Of a stretch of DNA of 64,000 nucleotides, positions 37,682 to 45,267 are shown one piece after another. This DNA is from Arthrobacter sp. SX1312 (lineage in GTDB: Bacteria; Actinomycetota; Actinomycetes; Actinomycetales; Micrococcaceae), in NCBI RefSeq assembly GCF_002929295.1, contig NZ_PJIM01000003.1, forward strand, positions 310,001-374,000. The letters run 5' to 3'. Position 1 is the stretch's first letter, and each line of letters starts with the position of its first letter. Made by a program: the position numbers and the translations under genes. The notes below the pieces were generated by a model. The model made no database searches. It was not told the DNA's origin and saw nothing but the letters and a program-made list of their open reading frames with translations.

Positions 37682-38954
37682 CGGGCTGCTCGGGGCTGTG
37701 CCCGAGGGGCCCGGCTTCCGTCGTTGTCACCGCGGGGCCCTGCGGCGGTCCGTCCCCGGCCCCGGCACCCCGTTCCGGCTTGTACTCGGTGGACAGGTCA
37801 CGGAGGTAGCGGAGCACCACGATCGCGACCGCCGTCGTCGGGACCGCGAGGAACGCACCGATGAGCCCGAACAGGGTGCCGCCCACGGTCACGGAGGCGA
37901 GGACGACGGCGGGGTGGATCTCGAGCGTGCGGCCCACCAGCAGCGGCTGGATGAAGTTGCTCTCGAGCTGCTGGACCAGCACCACGAGTCCGAGCACCAC
38001 CAGGGCGCTCACCCAGCCGTACGCGAGGAAGGCGACGAGGGTCGCCACGAGGCCGGACACGATCGCCCCGACCACGGGGATGAAGGCGGAGAAGAACACG
38101 AGCACGGCCAGCGGGATGGCGAGCGGGATGTCCAGCAGCACGAGGCCGAGCCCGATGAAGAGGGCATCGACGAGCGCGACGGTGGCCTGGGCGAAGATGT
38201 AGGAGGACAGCGTCTTCCAGGTCCCGCTGGCGATCGTCGAGGCGTGGCCGAAGGCGGCGGAGTTCGTCCAGCGGGACGCCCACGGCATGAAGCGGTCGCC
38301 GTCCTTCAGGCAGAAGAACGTGAAGACGAGAGCCAGCAGCACGACGACGGTCAGGGACGTCAGCTCGCTCAGCCCTGCCGTGATCCCGGTGACCACGTTC
38401 CCGACGTTCGCCTGGAGCTGGGTCAGGGCGGTGTCGACGACGTCGTCGAGGCTGGCCGCGTCGAAGTTCAGCGGTGGCCTGCCGACGAAGTCCACGAGAT
38501 CGGTGACGTTGTCGCGGGCCAGGCTGGAGAGTTCGGTGACGCCGCTCGCGATCGCGGGGATGGTCGCCGCCCCGATGCCGACGACGACCCCGAGGAAGCC
38601 GAGCAGCGTCAGGAGGGCGGCCAGGACCTTCGGCAGGCCCTTGCGCAGGAACCGGTTGACGGGCCAGAGGACCGAGGCGAGGAGCAGCGCGAAGAGGGTG
38701 GGCAGCACGATCGACCACAGCGCCCCGGTGACGTACCAGAGGACCACGAGGCCTGCGAGGACGATCAGCGCCCGGGCGGTCCAGACCGCGCTGACCCGCA
38801 ACCCGTCCGCGAGCGCACGGGGGCGGAAACGACGGGCCACGGTGGACCCGTGCGGTTCGGCTCCCCCGCTGGCTCCGACCCCGGATGGTCCGGTGGCGGA
38901 GGGAGTGGGGGTGTCGCTCTGGCCGCTCTGGCTCTCGGGGTACTCGCGTGTCAC
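37674..38954 (-). CDS. AI-2E family transporter (PF01594)
   Basis: A 426-residue membrane protein with a disordered N-terminus of about 45 residues, eight helices and a basic, Gly/Pro-rich tail. The family hallmarks are VLVFFSAFIPVVGAIVSG and VQQLESNFIQPLLVGRTLEIHP in the second half. Members include autoinducer-2 exporters, Na+/H+ antiporters and proteins of unknown substrate; no signalling genes of the AI-2 pathway are nearby. GTG 38954 is preceded by an AGGATGG element. It diverges from the TetR gene by 45 nt, so the regulator may act on it. Confidence 0.85.
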   Translation of the reverse strand: MTREYPESQSGQSDTPTPSATGPSGVGASGGAEPHGSTVARRFRPRALADGLRVSAVWTARALIVLAGLVVLWYVTGALWSIVLPTLFALLLASVLWPVNRFLRKGLPKVLAALLTLLGFLGVVVGIGAATIPAIASGVTELSSLARDNVTDLVDFVGRPPLNFDAASLDDVVDTALTQLQANVGNVVTGITAGLSELTSLTVVVLLALVFTFFCLKDGDRFMPWASRWTNSAAFGHASTIASGTWKTLSSYIFAQATVALVDALFIGLGLVLLDIPLAIPLAVLVFFSAFIPVVGAIVSGLVATLVAFLAYGWVSALVVLGLVVLVQQLESNFIQPLLVGRTLEIHPAVVLASVTVGGTLFGLIGAFLAVPTTAVAIVVLRYLRDLSTEYKPERGAGAGDGPPQGPAVTTTEAGPLGHSPEQPGA

Positions 38955-38999
38955 GTAGCCATCCTGCCCTACCACCCGGCCGTGCTGGAGAATTGCGTC

Positions 39000-39662
39000 A
39001 TGAGGCAAGCGACACTCCCCCCGGCCCGGCAGCAGGCGCGCGCACGGTCCACCCGCTCGGCGATCATCCTCGCAGCGGCCGGCGTCTTCGAGGAGTACGG
39101 GTACGGCAACACCTCCCTGGCCGCCGTCGCCTCCGCGGCAGGGGTCACCAAGGGGGCCCTGTATTTCCACTTCGCGTCGAAGGACGCGCTCGCGGTGGCG
39201 GTGATCGAGGAGCAGCACGCGCTCGCGTCGGCGGACGGAGCGCGCGTCCACGCCCTGAGTCGGTCGGCGCTGGAGACGATGGTGCTGATCTGCCGAGGAT
39301 TCGCCCTCCAGCTGATCGAGCATTCCGTCATGCGCGCCGGGATCCGCCTGACATTCGAGGCGTCGGCCTTCGGGCACGACGTCCGCCGGCCCTACCTCGA
39401 CTGGGTGTCGCGTTTCGGCGAGCTGGCCCGGACGGCCCAGCAGGACGGCGACCTGCGCCCGGACCTGGACGCCGATGCCTTCGCGCGGGTGGTCGTCGGT
39501 TCCTACACCGGCGTGCAGATGGTGTCCAACGTCCTCACGGGCCGGGCGGACGTGATCGAGCGGCTCGCCGACCTGTGGCGGATGCTGTTGCCGGGCGTCG
39601 TCGGGCCGGACCGGCACGAGCGGGTCCAGCAGCTCGTCGCGCTGTTTCGTGACGGTCCGTGA
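39000..39662 (+). CDS. TetR family regulator, ScbR/butyrolactone-receptor-like
   Basis: A 220-residue repressor. The N-terminal helix-turn-helix domain (about 16-62, TSLAAVASAAGVTKGALYFHFASKDAL) closely follows the pattern of gamma-butyrolactone receptors of the ScbR/ArpA type, and the helical C-terminal ligand domain is about 150 residues. GGAG precedes ATG 39000 by about 9 nt. A perfect ACCG...CGGT-type palindrome lies 14 nt after its stop, in front of the aldo/keto reductase gene, which makes that gene a likely target. No butyrolactone synthase gene is in the window, so the ligand is unknown. Confidence 0.85.
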   Translation: MRQATLPPARQQARARSTRSAIILAAAGVFEEYGYGNTSLAAVASAAGVTKGALYFHFASKDALAVAVIEEQHALASADGARVHALSRSALETMVLICRGFALQLIEHSVMRAGIRLTFEASAFGHDVRRPYLDWVSRFGELARTAQQDGDLRPDLDADAFARVVVGSYTGVQMVSNVLTGRADVIERLADLWRMLLPGVVGPDRHERVQQLVALFRDGP

Positions 39663-39676
39663 CGGACCGATGGAAT

Positions 39677-39694
39677 AAACCGGTCGAACGGTTT
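39677..39694. promoter_or_regulatory. ScbR/TetR-type operator (autoregulatory-element-like)
   Basis: AAACCG (39677-39682) and CGGTTT (39689-39694) form a perfect 6-bp inverted repeat with 6-nt spacer, and the flanks ATAAACCG...CGGTTTGTTT fit the butyrolactone-receptor element pattern. It overlaps a TTGTTT -35-like box (39693-39698) placed 16 bp before TAGTGT (39715-39720). Confidence 0.65.
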
Positions 39695-39733
39695 GTTTCG
39701 GGGCCGATCGCCGCTAGTGTTGCTGCTGGCACT

Positions 39734-39824
39734 GCAGGGTCTCCGTGGGGGAAGCACCCTGCCCGGTCCCGAGGGATCGTGCCCCGGGCGGCCCGCGGCT
39801 GCGCTTCGCAACCGCGGGCTGCCC
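39734..39824 (+). other. Two hairpins in the aldo/keto reductase leader
   Basis: A first inverted repeat pairs GCAGGGT (39734-39740) with ACCCTGC (39756-39762). A second pairs 39786-39803 with 39807-39824 over 18 positions with one G-U pair and one mismatch around a 3-nt loop. They lie in the presumed 146-nt leader of the aldo/keto reductase; the second may instead end the tetR transcript. Confidence 0.6.
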
Positions 39825-39841
39825 GAACTAGGCTGGCCGGA

Positions 39842-39853
39842 CCCCCCCCCCCC
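39842..39853. repeat. Homopolymeric C12 tract
   Basis: Twelve consecutive C residues lie 19 nt upstream of the aldo/keto reductase ATG, within its leader. Such tracts are prone to length change. Confidence 0.9.
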
Positions 39854-39872
39854 ACGCCAGCAAAGGTGACGT

Positions 39873-40847
39873 ATGCGCTACGTGAAACTCGGTTCGACCG
39901 GCCTCGACATCTCCCCGCTCGCCCTCGGCTGCATGAGCTACGGCTCCCCCGACCGCGGCAACCATGCCTGGACCCTGCCGGAAGAGCAGAGCCGCCCCCT
40001 GATCCGCGCCGCCGTGGAGGCGGGCATCAACTTCTTCGACACCGCCAACGTATACTCGGACGGCTCCAGCGAGGAGATCGTGGGCCGCGCGCTCGCCGAT
40101 TTCACACGCCGCGAGGACACCGTGATCGCCACGAAGGTGCACGGCCGCATGCACGAGGGACCCAACGGCGCCGGGCTGTCGCGCAAGGCGATCCTGGCGG
40201 AGCTGGACAACAGCCTGCGCCGCCTCGGGACCGACTACGTGGACCTCTACCAGATCCACCGGTTCGACCCGGCGACTCCCCTGGAGGAGACCCTCGAGGT
40301 GCTGCACGACGTCGTGAAGGCGGGCAAGGTGCGCTACCTCGGGGCGTCCTCGATGTACGCCTGGCAGTTCTCGAAGGCCCTCTACCTGCAGCGCATCAAC
40401 GGCTGGAGCCGGTTCGTCACCATGCAGGACCACTACAACCTGATCAACCGCGAGGAGGAGCGCGAGATGTACGGACTGTGCGCGGACCAGGGCATCGGCG
40501 TCCTGCCGTGGAGCCCGCTCGCGCGCGGGAAGCTCACCCGCCCGTGGGACGAGACGACGGCGCGCTCGGAATCGGACCAGTTCGGCAGGACGCTCTACGG
40601 CACCCTCGACGCCGACCGCCGCGTCTCCGATGCCGTCGGGACGGTGGCGGAGGCCCGCGGCGTTCCCCGCGCCCAGGTGGCCCTCGCCTGGGTGTCCCGC
40701 AATCCGGTGGTGTCCGCGCCGATCGTCGGGGTCGGCAAGCCCCGGCACCTCGAGGACGCCCTCGCCTCCCTCGACCTCGACCTGACGGACGCGGAGGTCC
40801 TCGCACTGGAGGAGCACTACGTGCCGCACCCCCTCGTCGGGTTCTGA
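39873..40847 (+). CDS. Aldo/keto reductase
   Basis: A 324-residue NADPH-dependent oxidoreductase of the AKR (beta/alpha)8 family, close to the YajO/IolS-like branch. The catalytic tetrad is Asp56 and Tyr61 (DTANVYS), Lys88 (ATKV) and the His in QIHRFD. The cofactor site includes LPWSPLARGKL. ATG 39873 is preceded by AAAGGTGAC, a fair ribosome site. Its long structured leader and ScbR-like operator are unusual for this family. The amidohydrolase gene follows 31 nt after its stop and is likely in the same transcript. Confidence 0.92.
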   Translation: MRYVKLGSTGLDISPLALGCMSYGSPDRGNHAWTLPEEQSRPLIRAAVEAGINFFDTANVYSDGSSEEIVGRALADFTRREDTVIATKVHGRMHEGPNGAGLSRKAILAELDNSLRRLGTDYVDLYQIHRFDPATPLEETLEVLHDVVKAGKVRYLGASSMYAWQFSKALYLQRINGWSRFVTMQDHYNLINREEEREMYGLCADQGIGVLPWSPLARGKLTRPWDETTARSESDQFGRTLYGTLDADRRVSDAVGTVAEARGVPRAQVALAWVSRNPVVSAPIVGVGKPRHLEDALASLDLDLTDAEVLALEEHYVPHPLVGF

Positions 40848-40878
40848 TGCCGGTCCTCCCCGGCGGCGGCTGACCCGC

Positions 40879-42549
40879 ATGCCCGCCGACCTCGTCCTCC
40901 ACAGCGGCCGTGTCTTCGACGGCCTGTCCCTCCACCCCACCGCGACGGCGGTCGCCGTCACGGGCGGGGCCCTCTCCGTCGTCGGGACGGACGCCGAGGC
41001 GCTGGCCGCGGCCGGCCCGCGCACCGACGTCGTCGACCTGCGCGGACGCCTCCTCACGCCCGGCTTCACGGACGCCCACGCGCACACCTTCATGGGCGGC
41101 ATCGAAGCCCTCGCGTGCAACCTCGCGGAGCACCGGGGGGCCGGCGGGGTGCAGCGTGCCGTGGCCGCCCATGCCGACGCGACGGGCGGGCAGGGCTGGA
41201 TCACCGGGGCCGGCTGGTACAAGGGCGACTACGACGGCGGGTTCCCGGACGCCCGCGTGCTCGACGCCGTCGTGCCGCACCGGCCGGTCTACCTCATCAA
41301 CCGGGACCACCACAGCGCCTGGGTCAACACGGCGGCCCTCGGGCGGGCCGGCATCGACGGGCGCACCCCCGACCCGCCGGACGGGTGGATCGGCCGCAGG
41401 GCCGACGGATCGCCGAGCGGCATCCTGCACGAGGGCGCCATGTCCCTCGTCGCCCGGCTGCTGCCGCCGATCACCCAGGCGACCGTCGAGGCCGGCATCC
41501 TGTACGGCCAGCGCCACCTCCACGCCCTCGGCGTGACGGGCTGGCAGGAAGCGATCATCGGCGACTACGCCGGCTACCCCGACGCCGCCCCCGCCTACCG
41601 CTCGCTCGCGGCCGCGGGGCGGCTGACGGGCCGGGCGACCGGCGCCCTCTGGGTCCCCCGGGGTCTCACCGTGGAGGACGTCCCGGATCTGGTCAAGGAC
41701 TTCCGCGAGCGCCGACGCGTGAACGCGGAGGCGGGCTTCCCGACGTCGAGCGCCAAGATCATGGTCGACGGCGTGCCCGAGAACCGGACCGCGGCCCTCC
41801 TGGACCCCTACGAGCCCGCCGGCTGCGGCTGTGTCGGTCCTTCCGCGTCCGACGCCGACCGCGGCCCCACCTACCTGCCGCCGGACGTGCTCGACGCCGT
41901 CGTCGCCGCGCTGCAGGCCGCGCGGTTCGACCTCCACCTGCACGCCATCGGCGACCGCGCCGTCCGGACGGGCCTCGACGCCGTGGCGCACGCCCGGGCG
42001 GTGGTGCCGTCCGACGGCTCCTGGCAGCCGCGGCACACCATGGCCCACGTGCAGCTGGTGCACCCCGACGACGTCCCGCGCTTCGGATCCCTCGGGGTGA
42101 CCGTCAACGCGCAGGCGCTCTGGGCCTGCAGCGACGAGCAGATGCGGTCCCTCACGGTGCCCCTGATCGGCGAGGACCGGGCGCAGTGGCAGTACCCGTT
42201 CGCGTCGATGGTGTCCGGCGGGGCGCCCCTCGCCCTGGGCTCCGACTGGTCCGTCTCCGACGCCGATCCGTGGCAGGCGATCCACGTGGCGGTCAACCGG
42301 ACGCACCCCGACCACCCGGGCATCCCGCCCCTGGTGCCGGAGGAGGCCCTGACCCTCGAGGCCGCCCTGTCCGCCTACACGGCAGGCTCGGCCCGCGTCA
42401 CCCGGTCGACGTCGGGCATGGTCCGCGCAGGCCTCCCCGCGGACCTGGCGGTCCTGGCCGTCGATCCGTTCGACGTCGAGGCCGCCGACCTGCACGCGGT
42501 GGCCGTGGACCTGACGATCGCGGGAGGGCGTGTGGTCTTCGAACGGTAG
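40879..42549 (+). CDS. Amidohydrolase family 3 protein (YtcJ-like)
   Basis: A 556-residue metal-dependent hydrolase. The DAHAHTFMGG motif provides the first two metal-binding histidines, LHLHAIGDRAV holds a further pair, and SDWSVSDADPW the catalytic aspartate. YtcJ-like enzymes of this class hydrolyse N-substituted amides or formamides; the natural substrate is usually unknown. ATG 40879 begins the typical LVLHSGRVFDG beta-sandwich segment. It follows the aldo/keto reductase by 31 nt and its stop is only 4 nt from the convergent SDR gene. Confidence 0.88.
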   Translation: MPADLVLHSGRVFDGLSLHPTATAVAVTGGALSVVGTDAEALAAAGPRTDVVDLRGRLLTPGFTDAHAHTFMGGIEALACNLAEHRGAGGVQRAVAAHADATGGQGWITGAGWYKGDYDGGFPDARVLDAVVPHRPVYLINRDHHSAWVNTAALGRAGIDGRTPDPPDGWIGRRADGSPSGILHEGAMSLVARLLPPITQATVEAGILYGQRHLHALGVTGWQEAIIGDYAGYPDAAPAYRSLAAAGRLTGRATGALWVPRGLTVEDVPDLVKDFRERRRVNAEAGFPTSSAKIMVDGVPENRTAALLDPYEPAGCGCVGPSASDADRGPTYLPPDVLDAVVAALQAARFDLHLHAIGDRAVRTGLDAVAHARAVVPSDGSWQPRHTMAHVQLVHPDDVPRFGSLGVTVNAQALWACSDEQMRSLTVPLIGEDRAQWQYPFASMVSGGAPLALGSDWSVSDADPWQAIHVAVNRTHPDHPGIPPLVPEEALTLEAALSAYTAGSARVTRSTSGMVRAGLPADLAVLAVDPFDVEAADLHAVAVDLTIAGGRVVFER

Positions 42550-42553
42550 CGGG

Positions 42554-43366
42554 TCACCAGCGGCGGAACCCGCCCTCGGTGCTGAGCACCTGGCCCACCA
42601 TCCAGCGGCCGTCGTCGCTCAGCAGCCACGCGATGAGCCGCGCCGGGTCGTCCGGCTCGCCGAAGCGCCCGGACGGGCAGTGGGCGAGGACGTCCCGCAG
42701 GACCTCCGACGGACGGTCCGCGGTGTCGTCGTCCAGGTACCCGGTGTTCACCGGTCCCGGGTTGACGGTGTTCAGCAGGATGCGCCGGTCCACGAGGTCA
42801 TCGGCGACCGACGCCGTCAGCCCGGCGAGCGCGGCCTTCGACGCCGCGTAGGCGATCTCCCCGGGCATGGGGCCGGCCACCTGGCCGGAGGTCATCCAGA
42901 TGACGCGGCCGCCCTCCCGTCCGTCGTGCTGGTCGGCGAAGTGCTTCGTCGCCAGGAGGGTGGACCGCGTGTTGACCTGCCAGTGCGCGTCCAGGTCCTG
43001 CCACGAGATCTCCCCGAGCCGCCCGTCACCCCCGCTCCTCGCGTGGTTGCAGACGAGGCCGTCCAGGTGGCCGAGGGAACCCGTCGCCGCCGCGATGAGC
43101 CGTTCACCGCCGTCGGGCTCGGCGAGGTCGATCCCCGCGTGCGCGAGGTCCGCGCCGTCCCGCAGCCGACCACGGATGCCCGCGACGACGTCGTCGATGC
43201 TGTCGGCACCCCAGGGCTGCTCGTCGTCGTGCGGTGCGAAGTGGTGCAGGAACAGGCTGGCGCCCATCGCGGCGAGGCGGGAGGCGACGGCGTAGCCGAT
43301 GCCCTTGCGCCGGCTCACCCCGGTGACCACGAACGTGCGCCCCGACAGGGCGGAGGTGGAGTCCAT
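42554..43366 (-). CDS. Short-chain dehydrogenase/reductase
   Basis: A 270-residue SDR of the classic type. The N-terminus has VVTGVSRRKGIGYAVA, an extended cofactor loop resembling 3-oxoacyl-ACP reductases with inserted basic residues, hence NADP preference. The catalytic residues are the Ser in MTSGQVAG and YAASK with Tyr and Lys; CNHARSG replaces the usual NNAG. The C-terminus ends in LSTEGGFRRW, where SDRs close the pocket. ATG 43366 is used. It diverges from a lipoprotein gene. Confidence 0.88.
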   Translation of the reverse strand: MDSTSALSGRTFVVTGVSRRKGIGYAVASRLAAMGASLFLHHFAPHDDEQPWGADSIDDVVAGIRGRLRDGADLAHAGIDLAEPDGGERLIAAATGSLGHLDGLVCNHARSGGDGRLGEISWQDLDAHWQVNTRSTLLATKHFADQHDGREGGRVIWMTSGQVAGPMPGEIAYAASKAALAGLTASVADDLVDRRILLNTVNPGPVNTGYLDDDTADRPSEVLRDVLAHCPSGRFGEPDDPARLIAWLLSDDGRWMVGQVLSTEGGFRRW

Positions 43367-43438
43367 GGCCCCAGCCTAGGTGCGCCCGCTTCGCTAGGCT
43401 GGAGGCACCACCGACCGTCCCGCGCGCCGAGGAGATCC

Positions 43439-43882
43439 ATGCGTCCGACCACGAGGACCCGCGTCCTGGCTGCGGGTGCGGGGGCGGTCCTCGGCCTGTC
43501 CGGGTGCACGGGCGGGCCCGTGCTCGATGTGCTGGAGCAGGACCAGGCGGAGCAGGACGTCCTGACCATCCAGACGGATCTCGACGGCATCGACCTCGCC
43601 ACCACGCGGTTCCTCGCCGAACAGGACGGCATCGAGTACTTCGCGGCCCGGCCGACCGCCGGCAGTGCGAGCGAGGACACCGTCTGCCTGCTCGCGGAGG
43701 AGGGCATCGGGGTCGGCCTGGAATGCGCACCGCTCGAGCGCGGGACGGCCGGTCCGGTGATGCGCGACAGCAGGGCCACGGTGGTGCTGCTGCCGGACGA
43801 CATCGACCGCGACGCCCTCACGGACGACGGCTTCGGACTGCTGCACCCCAACCTCGCGATCCGCCCGGCCGACGCAGGATAG
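43439..43882 (+). CDS. Putative small lipoprotein, unknown function
   Basis: A 147-residue exported protein with a short basic N-terminus, a hydrophobic stretch and a lipobox-like LSGC that places the lipid cysteine at residue 23. The mature part has no recognised domain; it is acidic, with two further cysteines (DTVCLL and GLECAP) that could pair. GGAG stands 4 nt upstream of ATG 43439. It does not seem tied to the divergent SDR gene. Confidence 0.7.
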   Translation: MRPTTRTRVLAAGAGAVLGLSGCTGGPVLDVLEQDQAEQDVLTIQTDLDGIDLATTRFLAEQDGIEYFAARPTAGSASEDTVCLLAEEGIGVGLECAPLERGTAGPVMRDSRATVVLLPDDIDRDALTDDGFGLLHPNLAIRPADAG

Positions 43883-43986
43883 TCCGCGCGCCCGGGAGCG
43901 GGCCTGCCCGGCAGGAAGTGGTGGACACCCCTGTCCCGGCCGTGCCTAGCATGGGAGCACCATGAACGGACGACGACGGAGGAGCC

Positions 43987-44214
43987 ATGGCGGTTGCAGG
44001 GGATGACGGCGGCGAGCTGATCGTCGGAGACGTCACGCACACGGGCGGCCGGGCCCTCGCGGTCGGCCTGGCCTCCTCGGCGGACGGCGAGGGCCGGCCG
44101 GTGGTCGGCGTCGGCTGGGTGGAGCAGGGCGAGCGGCTCGAGCTCACCCTGGACGAGGCCGCAGCTCTGCGGGACGAACTCACCCGGATCATCGACGACG
44201 CCGCCCGCGCCTGA
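43987..44214 (+). CDS. Small hypothetical protein (75 aa)
   Basis: A 75-residue acidic protein with alternating short beta segments (ELIVGDVTHTGG, PVVGVGWVEQG) and a C-terminal helix (LDEAAALRDELTRIIDDAAR). No family is recognised. The strong ribosome site GGAGGAG just before ATG 43987 and the coding-type composition support a real gene. It converges with the zinc-ribbon gene with 10 nt between stops. Confidence 0.6.
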   Translation: MAVAGDDGGELIVGDVTHTGGRALAVGLASSADGEGRPVVGVGWVEQGERLELTLDEAAALRDELTRIIDDAARA

Positions 44215-44224
44215 CGCGGCGGGA

Positions 44225-44380
44225 CTAGGCCTGCACCTGGGTGCTCCCCACGGTGATCCTGTGGTCCTGCTCGCACTGGAAGACGGCGACCGTACCGGGC
44301 GGGACCGGCCCGCCTGCGGGCCACTGGTCCTCACCGAGTTCGACGAGCGCGGAACCGCAGCTGGGGCATCGTGCATCCAT
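44225..44380 (-). CDS. Small zinc-ribbon protein (51 aa)
   Basis: A 51-residue protein with a likely metal site: CPSC at residues 5-8 and FQCEQDH with Cys36 and His40. AAAGGAGAG precedes ATG 44380 with good spacing, and the ATG overlaps the hemerythrin gene stop by one base (TGATG), so translation of the two is coupled. Its role is not known; it may bind zinc or iron and assist the hemerythrin-like partner. Confidence 0.75.
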   Translation of the reverse strand: MDARCPSCGSALVELGEDQWPAGGPVPPGTVAVFQCEQDHRITVGSTQVQA

Positions 44381-45153
44381 CAGGGTCTCTCCTTTCCATC
44401 GGGCTTCACTGGCGGCTTCCTCCAGGGGACCGGGTGCCGTCCCGCGCTGGTGCGGGTGGACGGGTCCTCCCCCGAGCGCATGACGGGCAGCCGTTCGACG
44501 GCGTTCGAGGTGCGTTCCAGGACCGAGCCGATCCGGTGCAGCACCGGCGCCATCCTCCCGGGGGCGCCGGGCAGCGCCCGGTCCACGAGGTCGCGGCCGC
44601 GGTCCAGGGCCGAGAGCGGCAGGGCCGCGACGACGTTGCCGGGCGGACGCCGCGCCACCACGGGGTGCGCGCGGGTCGGGGCGATCCGGCGGACCAGCTC
44701 CCACAGCACGCCGAGGACCTGGAGTTCGCGGCGGGAGATCCGCTCCTGCAGCCGGGGGAACAGGGCGTCCTCCTCGTCACGGACGTCCTCGTCGAGCACC
44801 TCGGTGAGCCGTGCGAGGACGCCGGCCCGCCCGGGTGAGCCCGCCGGGAGCCCGTCGAGCGTCTTCACGAGCCCGTTGACCTCCTGGTGTTCCTGCTCCA
44901 CCTGAAGGGTGAGCGCGTCGCCGTCGGGCAGGACGCGGCGCATCACGGGCCACAGCACCGATTCCTCCGCGAAGGCGTGCGGGAACACGAGGCGGTAGAT
45001 CTCCAGCAGGATCCGCGCCTGCACCTCGCCGTCGGTGCCCCGCAGCCGCTCCATCAGCGCGGCGAGCTTCACATGGTCCCGCTTCTGCCGGACGAGCACG
45101 CTGAGCGGCCCGCCGAGCTGGTCGGTGGCCTGATCTGCGATCGAGGGATGCAC
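44380..45153 (-). CDS. Hemerythrin-domain protein
   Basis: A 257-residue protein whose first 150 residues form a four-helix hemerythrin/HHE domain that can bind a di-iron centre: His in QKRDHVKL, His and Glu in FPHAFAEESVLWP, His in EQEHQEV and acidic residues in RDEEDALFP. Bacterial members sense or handle oxygen, NO or iron. The C-terminal 100 residues are basic and without a known domain. GTG 45153 is chosen because AGGAGA lies 3 nt upstream with good spacing; an upstream GTG/ATG frame to 45213 lacks one. Operon with the zinc-ribbon gene. Confidence 0.87.
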   Translation of the reverse strand: MHPSIADQATDQLGGPLSVLVRQKRDHVKLAALMERLRGTDGEVQARILLEIYRLVFPHAFAEESVLWPVMRRVLPDGDALTLQVEQEHQEVNGLVKTLDGLPAGSPGRAGVLARLTEVLDEDVRDEEDALFPRLQERISRRELQVLGVLWELVRRIAPTRAHPVVARRPPGNVVAALPLSALDRGRDLVDRALPGAPGRMAPVLHRIGSVLERTSNAVERLPVMRSGEDPSTRTSAGRHPVPWRKPPVKPDGKERP

Positions 45154-45256
45154 GGGTCTCCTGGTACCTGTCGCGGTCGTGGTCCCTCCATCTCTACCCG
45201 CAGACCGCGGCACGGGACAGGAGCGATCATCGCTGGAGGGCGTCGGCGCGGGTGCC

Positions 45257-45262
45257 TATAAT
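45257..45262 (+). promoter_or_regulatory. Consensus -10 box for leaderless DUF429 transcript
   Basis: A perfect TATAAT ends 5 nt before the GTG start at 45268, so transcription would begin at or next to the start codon. The -35 region (TGGAGG at 45234-45239) is poor. Confidence 0.65.
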
Positions 45263-45267
45263 CGGGC

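Noticed and set aside
37698-38999. Plus-strand open frame upstream of the TetR gene
   Set aside because: It is the mirror of the AI-2E transporter gene; the TetR protein starts at ATG 39000 with a GGAG element.
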